A program made the translations under genes and the position numbers. From Artemisia argyi (Eukaryota; Streptophyta; Magnoliopsida; Asterales; Asteraceae), in assembly GCA_030686995.1 (NCBI GenBank), contig CM060693.1:106813501-106877500 (forward strand): DNA of 64,000 bases, read 5' to 3'. Below the pieces are notes generated by a model. It worked only from the letters and a program-made list of their open reading frames with translations, was not told the DNA's origin and searched no databases. Positions 50,201 through 61,814 of this stretch are shown here, piece by piece; position 1 is the stretch's first letter; each line of letters opens with the position of its first letter.

Positions 50201-52913
50201 TGGTTTATATTTTAAAAGGGATTGGGCTTGGTGGGCTGATGAGTGGGCTGGGGTGAAATAAGGGTGTGGATTGGGTTGAATTTGGTATTTGGATTTGGAT
50301 TAATAACATGAAAGGGTCCGTTTGGTTTAGTACATTTCACAAGGACCAATAATGTAATTACTGAAAATCCAAGGGGTTGTTTTGCCAAGTATCCAAAGTA
50401 CAAATAAGGATTAATTCCTGCCAAGTATAAATAATCAAAGGACCAAAAGTGATATTTTTCATTTTGAAATTCACAGGGACCAAAATTGTCATTTTTCAAA
50501 AGTCCAGGGACCAAACATGTAATTTCCTAAAAATTTTCATCCAGGGGTTAAAAGTGACAAATGTGAATTCCCAAGGACCATATTTGACTTTTTCTCCAAA
50601 ATTGCACTCCTAGGGGCCAAAACTGCCAAAATCTAAAAGTACAGGGACTAAACTTGTAATTTCTTTGCAGATGATGAAAAAAACCTTAATATTCTCTCCC
50701 CCTTGGGGGCGATTTCCGGCCACCCCTTCCCCTTATTCCGATCAGATCTAACTGCTCATTAAAGCCGCCTCTCTATTATTCTTTGAATGATATGCAATCG
50801 GTTTGATGGCTGTTATTACATGGGAAGGAGTGTGTCGTGGTTTATCAATTCGTTACATCTTTTTAATAATCGCTGGCCGTTTTTTATATAAACCCTAATC
50901 GCTTTTTAAGTCGGTTTCTCAATCGATCCTTTATTAAGGTTTATTCTGGTCGCTTCATTCTATATAAGCCCTAAACGATTTTTTAAATCGTTTTTAGGGT
51001 TTACTTTATGTTTGTGAATGGTTACGATCGTATGGTTCTTTAAGGGTATAATTTTATGTACGATCTGGGCGGGTTTTGATGGACACGTTCCATCACATGG
51101 TAATCTTCATGGTAACCGATCCCCTATTTTTAGGGTTCGGATTTATTGATGATTTTATGTAACCCTTGTGGTTTCAGCGTTTCTTGCTAAGTCGACTTTG
51201 GTCGTGTTATTTATCGAGGGGTGTATGGTGGTATGATTTCATCATTGTTTTGTGGGTTTGGGAGAGTGGAAGTTATGTGTGGATAGTTGCTTGTGGTGCT
51301 GCTGATCGTGGTTGAATGTTAAGTTTATTAGGGTTCTTATTCAAAAACTCTATGTACGTTTGTGTGATTCCTGATGGTGCTCCGATTATTTCTTCATACA
51401 TGGATCGAAGCTGATTTGGGATTGCTGGTAGTTAGGGATTCGCTAAACCCTATGATCATTATGATACGACTAGTGTGCTGATCATGTTACTGTATTTGTC
51501 GTATTATGTGCTTGTTAGGGTTGTTGATGACCCTATGTCGGTTCATTCTGGTCTATTCGCTGCTGCTTATGGATCCTAATGATGGTCGTAATGGTGTTCA
51601 TTGGTAGTGTTCTGATGAAGATGGATGTGGTTTCCTCATGGAATCCTATGGATTTGTTTATTGAGACATGGTTATGGACGTACATGTATATATGCTGCTG
51701 GGTCATGATTTTTCGTGCATGGCAGATTCCATTGTTTCATAAGATGTATGTTGACTATATGGCTCTTGATCCTGCTGCCTTTGGGTGGGTGGATTGTGTT
51801 GCTGTGGTCGTGTTGGTTAGGGTTTTCTTAAACCTTTGTTTGTCGACGTCCTTATGTCGACTCGGGGATTGGTTTGGGTAATCCTATGTTGGTTCATTAC
51901 GATCTTTTGGATGCTATGGTATTATCTTAGGCTGATTCTCATGGCTGGTCGTTTTGATTTTCAATTGGATGTTAAGTTCAGGGTTCTTATTTAAAAACTC
52001 TTTGTTCGTTTGGAGGTGTTCTGATCGTTTGGAGTTACTGGCTTTATTTGATCGATACCTTTTGATTGTAAGTTAGGGTTTGTTCTAAACTCTATTTCTG
52101 GTCCATGGCAATTCTGGTTTGTTTGGATTTCAATCACTCTTCTTGGTTTAGAGGATGCTGTAGATGTACGAATCATGCTAATGGTTGGATTTGTGATCGG
52201 TGAGGGTGGTTAGGGTTTGGGAAACCCAATGTCGGTTCATCGGTCTTTGTGCTGCTGCTTATGGATGTTGTCTATGGCAGGCTGCTACGTGGCAAGTTTG
52301 GACTTCTATGACGACTTTGAAGAATCAAGTTTTAATTGGCTAGCATTTAATTGTTATTTTTATAGTCGTTGTAGGTTATGTTCAATGTTAGGTTATGTTC
52401 TATGGTTTGGTCAGTTGCACATGCTGTGCATGTTAGTTTTAAGAATGGTTTGTCATTCTTAGATTAGTGTCTTGTAAGTGTCCTAAGGGACTGAGGGCGA
52501 GGGAAATCACCCTCGTCATTTTGTACTTCAAAGTTTTTGGATAATGTCATTTACCAGGGTGCAGGATTACTCCCCTTTACCCAAAAAAAAAAAACTTGTA
52601 ATTTCTAAAACTTTTCCAATTTTTCACCAAAGGAAAAAATATGACAACTTATGATTTCAAAAGGACCTTTGGTGACTTTTCTTTCCATATAAGTGCTCAG
52701 GGACTATTTTTGCCAAATTTTAAAAGTTGGGGGACTGAAACTGCCAATTTTGCAAACTTTGTATGTTTTTCATTTGTTTTTACTCTTTTTGCATCTAAAA
52801 CATATAAAACACAATTTTGAAATATTTTCAGTATTTTGATGCATTTCTGAGTATTTTTGTATGTTTTGCAGTTCAGATTTGACCAAAAATGATGAGTGTT
52901 TGAGCACTCATCA
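47237..52913 (-). mobile_element. Solo LTR D (Athila B/C-related)
   Basis: Starts TGATTGATTCC and ends CACTCATCA on plus, i.e. a minus-strand LTR with the family termini. No internal region, primer site or purine tract is present, so it is a solo LTR left by recombination between two LTRs. Without L3 it is about 3.7 kb. A minus-strand TATA-like run lies at 49883-49890. A G-run of 14 occurs at 49019-49032. Its terminal hairpin differs in the stem/loop junction from B and C but still pairs. Confidence 0.9.
50665..52591 (+). mobile_element. ORF-less LINE derivative L3
   Basis: 1927 bases flanked by a perfect 15-base duplication AAACTTGTAATTTCT (50650-50664 and 52592-52606). The 5' motif TCTCTCCCCC then GGGCGATTTCCGGCC and the 3' tail ending CCCTTTACCC plus poly-A match L2. 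No coding frame is supported. Internally it shows loosely repeated modules of about 350 bases, with CCTATGTTGGTTCATT-like and GGGTTCTTATTCAAAAACTC cores. The clean duplication proves target-primed retrotransposition. Confidence 0.92.
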
Positions 52914-52918
52914 AACAA
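52914..52918. repeat. Target-site duplication AACAA of solo LTR D (right)
   Basis: Matches 47232-47236. Confidence 0.93.
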
Positions 52919-55370
52919 CTAATGCAAAGATTGAATGAGATTTAGAACCCTAAAACTTAACAGTTAACTCACAAATGAGATTTGTGAGTGATTTTGACTT
53001 TTTCTCAAAAGAACACTTGTTATTATGACTTAACTAATCTATTATAACCAAATTTGAATTGTTAAAAGCAACAAAAACATCTGAAACAAGCTTAAACACA
53101 TTGAACTCCCCTGAACCAAACAGTCCCAAACAGCCTAAAGGGGTCACTTTGAGGGCTTATGGGGCCGACTAGAAAAATTCACAAAATTATAATGTTGGGT
53201 GGATTCTAAAGGTTAGGTGGGAGACATCAATTGGTAAAAAGCTCAAGTCCTGAATCCTTAGACAAAAATCACAACAATTCCTTGAAAAAAATGGGTTTTT
53301 GCACATGGTAACTTTGACTTTTTTTATAAAACCTAGATTTGACTTGTGTGAGCTTTGGGCTTTAATCTACTGACTGAAAATGATATGATAAGTGAAAATG
53401 AAACTAAATCTAGTTATTCTAATTTCTTTTGAGTAGAAATGATGAGATTGGATCTCTTAAATCCTAACAGTTAGCTAAATAATTAAATGAAAAGCTAATT
53501 TTGACTTTTCTTGAACAACCTCTAAATTTTAAAGTTTGACTGTGATAATTTGAACCCAAGAATGATGTCTCTAAAGGTTATACAAACTAAAGGTCACAAA
53601 AGCTCAGCCAAGCATACAAATCCAAACACCCCTTCTTGAGACAATTTTGTGACTTAATGAAGCAAAATGAAAATCAGGCTTATGAAACTGCTTTTTTATG
53701 ACACATTATGACTTAATGAACTTAATCAAACACAGAAACAAGAGTTCTAAGTGCTATAACCTATGAATCCAACATAAGCTAATTGACAGTGGAAATGCAA
53801 CAATGAGCATATAGGAAAACTAATAAGCAAACAATATCACAAAGGCAATACATCAACTTATAGACCCTAAAATAGCATAAAACCTCAAAGATAAACATGT
53901 AATAAGCACTTGCACAGTAATTTACTAAAATATGGAAAACCACTTACAAATTGATCCATTGAGTTTGAGTCCAAAAACCAAGTATCCAATTGTCCTAATG
54001 TCTCCCATGAGACTTCTAAACCCATGAGAATCCAACACTCACCATTCTTCTTGCTTCTTCTTCAATTAGTACTGACTTTTGAATTTACATTATTTTTCTT
54101 GTATGTTTTTGTATTTTTGAAATCTTAAGCTAAACTAGTTTAAAATGCTTAATAAGCTAATAAAAACTTATTAGTAACTTGTGTGAGCTCAAGGAAACAG
54201 AAAACAACAACTTTTACAATATCCAAACCAATTTGAGATTTTCACTTTAAAAATTAACACAAGCTGAATTTGCATTTAAAGACTGAGATTAATTCTTGAA
54301 ACAAATTTAAATTACATTTAAATCACTAGAAATACACTGGAAACTAAATAGTACACTTGGAGATTACAATTTTAGCTAATATGTTATAATAATCTACACT
54401 ACAACTAAGCTACAACTAATACTTTGTCTCTGCTGCCTCTTTCTTCTTATAAAGGCTTCAAAAGGGTCATGTGGGTCCCACAGATCATTTCCCAGCAGTA
54501 ACCAGAGCCACAAGATCTCTATTTTTCAATCTTGGCCATTGGATGCTTTTGGCGCCAAAATGATATAGTGCAATTTTCACTGACTTGCAGCCGGGGGAGG
54601 GGGGAGTGGCATTTAATAGCTTCTTGGAAGGTGTAATTGGAAGGGATAAGGTGGGATGGTGGATGGGTGCAAGTGGTGGTGGTTTTGTAGAAAACCAGGG
54701 AAGGAGGTGGGAGAGGGAAAGGGGTATTGGTGGTTTGGTCAAAATGTTTGACCTGGTTTTTATTTTAAACAGGTATTGGGCTGGTATTAACTTGGGCCAG
54801 GGATATGATGTGGGCTAGTTGTGTTAGATTTAGTTTATTTTTGGTTGATTTAATATAAGGGTCCATTTGGTATTAGCTAAAAACACAAGGACGAAAATGT
54901 AAAATCTAAAAATTGAGGGGTGGGTTTTGACAAGTTTCCAGAGTACTCATAAGGGTCTATTTTGCCAAGGATGAATAGTACAAGGGTTGTAAATGTTATT
55001 TTCAAATTTTGAAAACCCAGGGACTATTTCTGCCATTTTTGAAACCTCAAGGACCAAAACTGTAATTTCCTCAAACTTTTTATCCAAGGGTCAAACTTGA
55101 TAACTTGTGAATTCTCAAGGACCATTTTTTATTTTTTATTCCAAAATAAACTTCCAGGGACTGATTCTGTCAATTTCTGATAGTTCAGGGACTGAAACTG
55201 CCAATTGTGCAAACTTTGTTTGTTTTTCATCTGTTTTTACTCATTTTGCATCTGAAACATATAAAACACAATTTTGAGATATTTTCTGTATTTTGATGCA
55301 TTTCTGAGTGTTTTAAAATATTTTTGCAGTTCAAATTGACAAAAAATGAAGAGTATTTACACACTCATCA

Positions 55371-56137
55371 GTTTTACTCAAAAGGAAGGAGAAAATCTCG
55401 TCGAAGCTTGGCTTCGAATGAAAAACATGCTCCCAAGTTGTCGTGGGTATGGTTTGTCTCGTGGTAATATTATTCAAATCTTTTACCATGGACTCGAGGC
55501 ATTTTCCTTGATGCCCGAGGCATTTTCCTTTACAAGACCACTAACGAAGCTTATACTTTACTAGAAGACCGTGTTCTTCTAAAGCTCGATTTGTCTAAAG
55601 ATGCCAAAACAAAACCTCAGTGAAAAACCATTGCATTATCTGAAGGAGCAAATGAAAATTCCAAAATCATGGACATGATGAAAGATCTCACCACCAAAAT
55701 CGATTCTAAATTTCAAAGTATTCAAAAAGAAATTAAAGATATGCGCAATGGATGCAGTAATTGTGGTGGAAACCATTCATCATCCGAATGTGATGATAAA
55801 CCCATGGAAATTCCTGATGCCAAAGCCAATTACGTTTATGGAGGATATTGAGGAGGAGGATATCGTGGAAATTACTACGGTAGAAATTCTAGAGATTGGA
55901 AAGATCGTTCACCGAGGGATGATACTCGTAGTTCCCAACCTCCTGACGAAAACTGTCAAACGTCATTTCGTGATGATAACCGTCCATAATCACAAACACC
56001 CGAAAAGAAAAACAGAGAATCTGAATTCGAAAAAACCATACGTGAATTCGTTGTTGCTCAAAGATCAACAAAAGAATTTATCAAAAATCAATTCGTCACT
56101 CTTAAAACCAAAGTCAAACAAGGTCAAAAGAACCATC
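55371..56137 (+). pseudogene. Athila-type gag of element E, 3' part with zinc knuckle
   Basis: Resumes gag after C (GTTTT duplication at 55371-55375). It begins in the frame ending at 55564, then moves to the frame of 55669-55851, which carries an intact CSNCGGNHSSSEC knuckle (CX2CX3HX4C, about 55759-55797). Premature stops near 55621, 55849 and 55987 and a frameshift near 56137 break the rest. Two of these are TGA where CGA would fit the Arg/Gly-rich context, as expected from C-to-T change at CpG. Confidence 0.85.
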
Positions 56138-57253
56138 AAGCTTCTACAAGGCCTTGAAACCAAATTTGGTCGTATTTCCGATCAATTCGCTGCTAGACCA
56201 GTAGGTACTTTGCTAAGCAACACCCCATCCAATCCAAAACCATCATCGTCTGGATTTTGTCGTCCACCTCAAACTAGAAATGTGCATGTAAATGCTGTTT
56301 TTACTCGTAGTAGCTTGTCTTATGATCCACCACCAAACCCAACCCAAACAACCACTATTGTTCATGACGATAGTGGAGACGAAGTAGAAGAGGAACCAAA
56401 AGACGACGCACCAATTCCTATACCGGTCGTTAAACCTACTCCTCCACTCAAAGCCTACAAACCAAAAATTCCATATCCTCAATGTTTGAGGAAAGAAAAG
56501 ATGGAAAAACAATATGGCAAGTTCATTGACTTAATCAAAGAAGTTAGGATCAACATTCCTCTTGTTGATGTCCTAGCTGGAATGCCCAATTATGGGAAAT
56601 TTTTGAAAGAACTTGTAAGCAACAAAAGCAAAATGGAAAACATTTCCGCTACTTTCTTAAATGAAGATTGCTCAGCCATAGTTGAAAACAAACTACCAAA
56701 AAAACTCGGTGATCATGGAAGTTTTCTCATCCCTTGTACTTTGGGAAATTCAATTACTTGTGACACCTTGGCCGATCTTGGCGCAAGTATCAATCTCATG
56801 CCATACTCATTGTATGCAAAAATTTCAATCGATACTTTGAAACAAACAAGAATGAGTATACGTTTAGCAAATCATACTATCCAATATCCTGTTGGAGTGG
56901 CTGAAAATATACTTATTCAAGTTGGGCAATTCATTTTTCCCGTTGATTTTGTGATCATCGAAATGGAGGAAGATAGCAAAGTTCCATTGATCCTAGGAAG
57001 ACCGTTTCTAAATACCGCTGATGCTATCTTTCAAGTCAAAAAGAAAGAACTCAATCTTGGAGTTCGTGATGAAAGAATTTCTTTTCAAATCAATCAAACC
57101 ATGAAATATTCCCATGCGAATGATGACACATATTATATCATTGATGTTATCGATGAAATAACTGAGGAAACATTCGATGAATTGCTTGATGAAAGAATTA
57201 ATACTCATAAAACATCTGGACAAATAAGAAGATTTCGACAGAGAATTTGCTGA
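56138..57253 (+). pseudogene. Athila-type gag tail and aspartic protease of element E
   Basis: From a GLETKFGRISDQ block onward one frame is open to TGA 57251-57253. It holds a Pro-rich linker, a YPQCLRKEKMEKQYGKF helix-like segment, DVLAGMPNYGKFLKELVSNK, the active site ADLGASINLMP (about 56773-56805) and VPLILGRPFLNTADA (about 56980-57020). The ATG-to-stop frame opens earlier, at 55748, but those first roughly 130 codons are an out-of-frame reading of gag, so that 501-residue protein is a chance hybrid. The protease domain is intact. Confidence 0.88.
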
Positions 57254-57257
57254 ATTT

Positions 57258-58922
57258 ATGCAGATAAACACCGAAGAAGTTTCTAAGGAAGAAACAACCA
57301 ACTTTGAAGAGTTGGAATTCAGTGATGACATGATAATCAAAACCTCAATTGAAGATCCGCCGAAGGATCTCGTCTTGAAACCTCTTCCCGATCATTTGGA
57401 ATATGCATTCTTGGAAGAAAAATCTCTTCTTCCGGTTGTAATATCTTCAAAACTTACACCCGAGCAAAAAGAACATCTCGTTTCTATGCTCAAAAATCAT
57501 AAAGAAGTTTTTGCATGGAAAACTTCTGATATTCGTGGAATAAGCCCAAATTTTTGCAAACATAAAATCAATTTCAAGAACGATTCCAAACCCGTTGTTC
57601 AAAGATAACGAATACTCAACCCAAACATGAAAGAAGTTGTGAAAAATAATTAATCAAACTTCTCGATGCCGGTATCATTTACCCCCTTGAGGATAGTTCA
57701 TGGGTGATTCATGTTCACTGTATTCCTAAGAAAGGAGGAACAACCATTGTAACCAATGATCGAAATGAACTTGTTCCTACTAGAACCATCACTGGTTGGC
57801 GAGTGTGCATTGATTATCGCAAATTAAATGACGCTACCAGGAAGGATCATTTTCCTTTACCGTTCATGGACCAAATGTTGGAAAGACTTGCGGGAAACAA
57901 ATTCTTTTGTTTTCTCGATGGATTTTCCGGATATTTCCAAATTCCAATAGATCCAGCTGATCAAGAAAAGACCACATTCACGTGTACTTTTGGCACATAT
58001 GCGTTAGGCGTATGCCTTTTGGTCTTTGTAATGCACCCACAACATTTCAAAGGTGCATGATTGCTATTTTTCAAGATATGCTTGAACCTCCATGGAAGTC
58101 TTCATGGATGATTTCTCGGTATTTGGAGACTCGTTTGAGTCATGCCTTACAAATCTTGATAAAATGCTCGAAAGATGCAAATCCACTCATCTCGTGCTTA
58201 ACTGGGAAAAATGTCATTTTATGGTGACAGAGGGCATTGTGCTTGGCCACAAGATTTCTAGCAAGGGAATCAAAGTCGAAAAATAAAAAATAGATGCTAT
58301 TGCTAAATTTCCACCCCCGACTAACGTCAAAGGCATTAGGAGTTTCTTGGGGCATGCGGGATTCTACCACAGATTCATTAAAGATTTTTCGAAGATATCT
58401 CGTCCTATGACGAAGCTTCTTGAGAAAGACTCAGTCTTTGATTTCAATGAAGAAGGCATCAAGGCATTCGAAACGCTCAAAAGTAAGTTAACAAATGCAG
58501 CGATTATGGTTTCACCGAATTGGTCGCTACCGTTTGAACTTATGTGTGACGTAAGTGATTTTGTGGTTGGAGCAGTTTTAGGACAATGCGATGGAAAACA
58601 TTTTCGTCCTATTTACTTTGCTAGAAAACCTTGAATAGTTCACAACAAAACTACACGGTCATTGAAAAAGAATTATTGGCTATAGTTTTTACGTTTGACA
58701 AATTTCATTCCGATCTCGTTTTTTCAAAAATAGTTGTGTTCATCGATCACTCAGGTCTTAAGTATTTGTTTGCTAAACAAGATGCCAAACCACGTCTTAT
58801 TTAATGGATTTTATTGCTTCAAGAATTGGACATTGAAATCTAAAATAAGAAAGGTGTGGAGAATGTTGCAGCAGATCATGTGTCTCGGTTAGAAAATCCT
58901 AATTTGGACAAATTCGGTGAAG
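57258..58922 (+). pseudogene. Athila-type RT and RNase H of element E (3' truncated by F)
   Basis: Acidic linker, then RT N-terminal blocks ([31 protein letters not shown]). The frame is lost at about 57606-57700. It resumes with [22 protein letters not shown] and [14 protein letters not shown], and shifts near 58005 and 58090. The catalytic VFMDDFS is at about 58095-58115. A TAA interrupts at 58284-58286. The RT thumb and RNase H start (CDVSDFVVGAVLG) run to a stop at 58632-58634. The remaining RNase H to about 58920 is badly decayed (stops near 58803 and 58843). Integrase would follow, but element F interrupts at 58928. Confidence 0.88.
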
Positions 58923-59133
58923 ACGAGTGATGAGGCGAAAAATGAACCACTTTTAGGGGGTCATTTAAGCCCGTAATTGAATTTATTTGATCAAATATTA
59001 CCCTAAATCGTTCCTTTTGTGATTTTAGGTACTTTGGGAGTGAAATTTGGAAAAGGAAGCAATTCGGACGTTTTTGGAGCATAAAAGTTAAGAAAACGCC
59101 AAAGACTTAATTTTCCAAGCTGAGAACAGTACC

Positions 59134-59349
59134 TGACGGCGTCAAGAGGAAAATCATGACGGCGTCAAGAGTAAAAGTGGTGACGACCCAGTGCAAACCT
59201 GACGGCGTCACAACAAGGGCGTCAAGAGTTAATTTTGTGACGGCCTGCATAAGGAGACTACATGACGGCGTCAGACCCAGATCTAGGCAGTCCGAGGATT
59301 TATTTGGCGGCGAGATGACGGCGTTAGACATTTGTTCTTGACGCCGTCA
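59134..59349 (+). promoter_or_regulatory. Array of TGACGGCGTCA palindromes in F U3
   Basis: Perfect TGACGGCGTCA at 59134, 59157, 59200 and 59263. A near copy (ending GTTA) is at 59316, and the exact reverse complement TGACGCCGTCA at 59339. Partial copies lie at 59181, 59217 and 59238. Each is two TGACG half-sites facing each other across one base. TGACG is the core bound by plant TGA-type bZIP factors. The last copy ends 12 bases before the TATA run. An enhancer role is inference. Confidence 0.65.
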
Positions 59350-59361
59350 CCTTCTAAACTC

Positions 59362-59369
59362 TATATATA
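59362..59369 (+). promoter_or_regulatory. TATA box of element F
   Basis: TATATATA in the context ACTCTATATATAGTTT, immediately downstream of the palindrome array. Confidence 0.65.
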
Positions 59370-60352
59370 GTTTTCTAATTTTCATTCATTGAGGAACTTG
59401 TGTGGAGAAACCCTAGGGCCGAAATTTGTAAACCCTAGCTCGTATTTTACAGCTTTTTCAAGGGTTTTCAACCCTTGAATCCTTTCATGTGCTATTGAGA
59501 TAAGTCTTCTCTTAATTCAATCAATATGTCTATGTGTTGGTTGTCTATATCTTGTGCTTGTCTTGATTTCAACATGCTAGGCTAGATCTATCTTATGTTT
59601 GCTTGGATCTAATGAAACCTAGATGTTAATTATGTGTTGATTACTTGTTTATGGTTGTATTGGATGAATGATTTCAATATTAGGCTTAAGAAAACTGGCA
59701 GATCTCCATTGTGTAACATGCTTGAACGTCTTAGGAAACATGAACCGATGTGTACTAGGTTTTATTGGTTGTATTTAATGCATGAGTAAATTCTAATGAT
59801 CCCATGTTAGGAGCTTCTTAGCCGGCTCGACATAGGAGTGAAGTAGGCACTCATAGGATTGGGAAAGTAAGTACGCCACCCCATGAATGGTATTAAGGAA
59901 TACAATCCGTCATCCACGCAACTATAACAAGTAATTAACATGTAAAAGATATCTAGGGAGTAGTCAAATCTAAGTAAATACATTTCTCCCACATATTGCT
60001 CATAACTTTAGTTTAATATAGTTTAATTTCATTTTTAGTATTTTATTTTGATTGCATCTTTAGTATTGGGTTAGTTGACTAGCAACTAATTCCGCCCAAA
60101 TCCTTCAAACCCGAGATTTTAATTTGCTTTCTAAAAAATATAAAAAATACAAAAAGAATCATCCCTCATCTCTAGACCTAGTCTTTAGGTTTTCTAATCC
60201 TAGCGACACTATTCCTAGCTGAACGATCAATCCCCCGGTACTAGTCATTATACTATACTACAACGATCAGGTACACTGCCTGGTCGGGGTTGTAAGCTTC
60301 TCGAGATCCCTCGAGAGGTAAAGCCTGGTGCAATTCCCACGCATCAAGTTTT

Positions 60353-60370
60353 TGGCGCCGCAGCCCGGGG
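60353..60370 (+). promoter_or_regulatory. Primer-binding site of F, tRNA-Asp-like
   Basis: TGGCGCCGCAGCCCGGGG lies six bases after the LTR end. It resembles the tRNA-Asp site but with changes and an extra C in the middle. Confidence 0.7.
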
Positions 60371-60516
60371 AATAGTTATTGTCTAGGTTAGAATCTCTTT
60401 TTATTAGGTCTACTTGCTAGATTCCTTCTAGTAAGATTTTATTTTTATTTTTAGGTTCTCTTTAGTCTATTTTATTTCTTCGTGTTTTTGTTCGTAACTC
60501 TTCACCACCCGACATC

Positions 60517-61811
60517 ATGGACGATGGGAACATCTTTGAACCCGTCATCCCACCACAACAAAACCCACCACTAGAACCTCTTAGGCCCCGAACCTTAGAA
60601 GAGTATTTCCGACCTAGCCACCAAGGCTATCGAAACACTATTGAGCTCACCGGAGCCAATGTGACCCCCTTGCGATCCGACACCATCCGGTTGGTGCAAA
60701 GCGGATGTGCATTCCATGGACTTCGTTCCGAAGATCCAAACCAACATCTCAAGGACTTCCTTAAAATCGTAGATTCCATAGACCTAGATGTTGCAACTAG
60801 AGAGACAACCCGATTACGCCTATTCCAATTCTCTCTACGTGATCAAGCTAGTCAATGGCTTGAACGTTTACCCGTGGGATCCATCACCACATGGGATGAT
60901 CTCACCACTCGTTTCCTTGCTTAATTTTTCCCACTAGGGAGAACTACCAAGCTTAGAAATGACATCTTGATGTTCCAACAACGTCAAGGTGAAACTCTTT
61001 ATGAAGCATGGACTCGTTTCAAGGACTTACTCCAAAAAGTCCCTCATCATGGCATAGATCTTTGGCTCCAAGTCCAAATCTTCTATGACCATATCGATCT
61101 CTCCACAAGGCGAGCCATTGACCAATCGCCGGTGGTAAGCTACGTGATCTAAGTGCGGAACAATCATGGGAACTCATAGAAGATCTTGCTCTCTAAGACA
61201 ACGAAAGTTGGAATGATCCCCATGATTTGAACAAAACGGTCAAGGCAATATCTTTGCCTTCGAACAACTCTAGCACTCCCGACCGTAGGATCATAGAACT
61301 TGAGGACCAAGTCAAGTTTCTCATGAAATCTTACAAAGTTCCTAAGCCTTCAATCCAAGTGAACAAAATCACTTCTTCATGCGAATTATGTAGTGGTCCC
61401 CATGACACTCGTGATTGTGTGGAACTCCCCGGAATAGCTTTTGCGGACTACGCATCCTCGCGTACCACCGAAGCGGGAGATAAGTGGTACACTTTCAAAC
61501 CCGAGCCAAACCCTTACGGTGATTCATACAACCCCTCTTGGACAAATCACCCAAACCTTAGGTGAAAACAAAATCAAGCCAATTCTTCTAATCCGCCTAA
61601 TCGTTACCAACCAAACGGTCCACCCTCCAACCGTACTTTCAACAACAATCCTTCTAACAACTATGGTAGTACCAACAATCTTGAAGGATTGATGTCCAAG
61701 TTTATGGCATCTGAAGAAGCTCGCATATCTAAGTTTGAAGCCGATTTCAAACAAAAGCAAAGCGAGATGACCACCAAAATTGACACATTGTTGAAAGTTC
61801 TCAATGACTGA
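60517..61811 (+). pseudogene. Athila-related gag of element F
   Basis: Starts at ATG 60517 (MDDGNIFEPVIPP). The gag core has CAFHGLRSEDPNQHLKDF, LRLFQFSLRDQASQWLERLP and GETLYEAWTRFKDLL. A TAA at 60922-60924 and a frameshift near 61135 interrupt it, and TAA near 61194 and TGA near 61563 break the later frame. The zinc knuckle CELCSGPHDTRDC (about 61381-61419, CX2CX3HX4C) is intact. An Asn/Pro-rich stretch and a short coiled-coil-like segment follow. TGA at 61809-61811 separates it from protease in the same frame. Confidence 0.85.
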
Positions 61812-61814
61812 GAA

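Larger units (their letters stand above)
36060..55370 (-). mobile_element. Non-autonomous Athila-related LTR retrotransposon C (LARD-like)
   Basis: A 19.3-kb unit including nested insertions, inserted in the gag of E with TSD GTTTT. On the minus strand: 5' LTR 55370-45465, tRNA-Asp primer site, one disrupted acidic ORF, noncoding tail, purine tract, 3' LTR 42394-36060. LTR ends, primer site, tail repeats and purine tract match element B, but gag, protease, RT and integrase are absent. It should depend on proteins from a B-like element. Without insertions each LTR is about 4.2-4.3 kb. Confidence 0.9.
45465..55370 (-). repeat. 5' LTR of element C, interrupted by solo LTR D
   Basis: 9906 bases, of which 47237-52913 is the inserted D. 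The remaining 4.2 kb is collinear with the 3' LTR. The minus-strand TATA-like TTATAAAG is at 54447-54454. The outer end reads CTCTTCA... on plus, one change from the palindromic end of the other LTR. No gene is present. Confidence 0.9.
58928..60346 (+). repeat. 5' LTR of element F
   Basis: 1419 bases, TGATGAGGCG...CACGCATCA. U3 carries the TGACGGCGTCA array and a TATA box. Downstream of the TATA lies a leader with AAACCCTAG-type sequence. Near the 3' end there is a CTCGAGATCCCTCGAG inverted repeat. No gene. Confidence 0.85.

Noticed and set aside
51579..51881. 100-codon ORF in L3
   Set aside because: No match in L2 at the equivalent place and no recognisable domain; a chance frame in T-rich DNA.
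50650..52606. Telomere-like AGGGTTT stretches
   Set aside because: Only single TTAGGGT motifs are seen, not tandem TTTAGGG; they are part of LINE stem-loops.
59134..59349. CRISPR-like repeat array
   Set aside because: Repeats are 11-base palindromes at irregular spacing in a plant LTR promoter; no spacer logic or cas genes.
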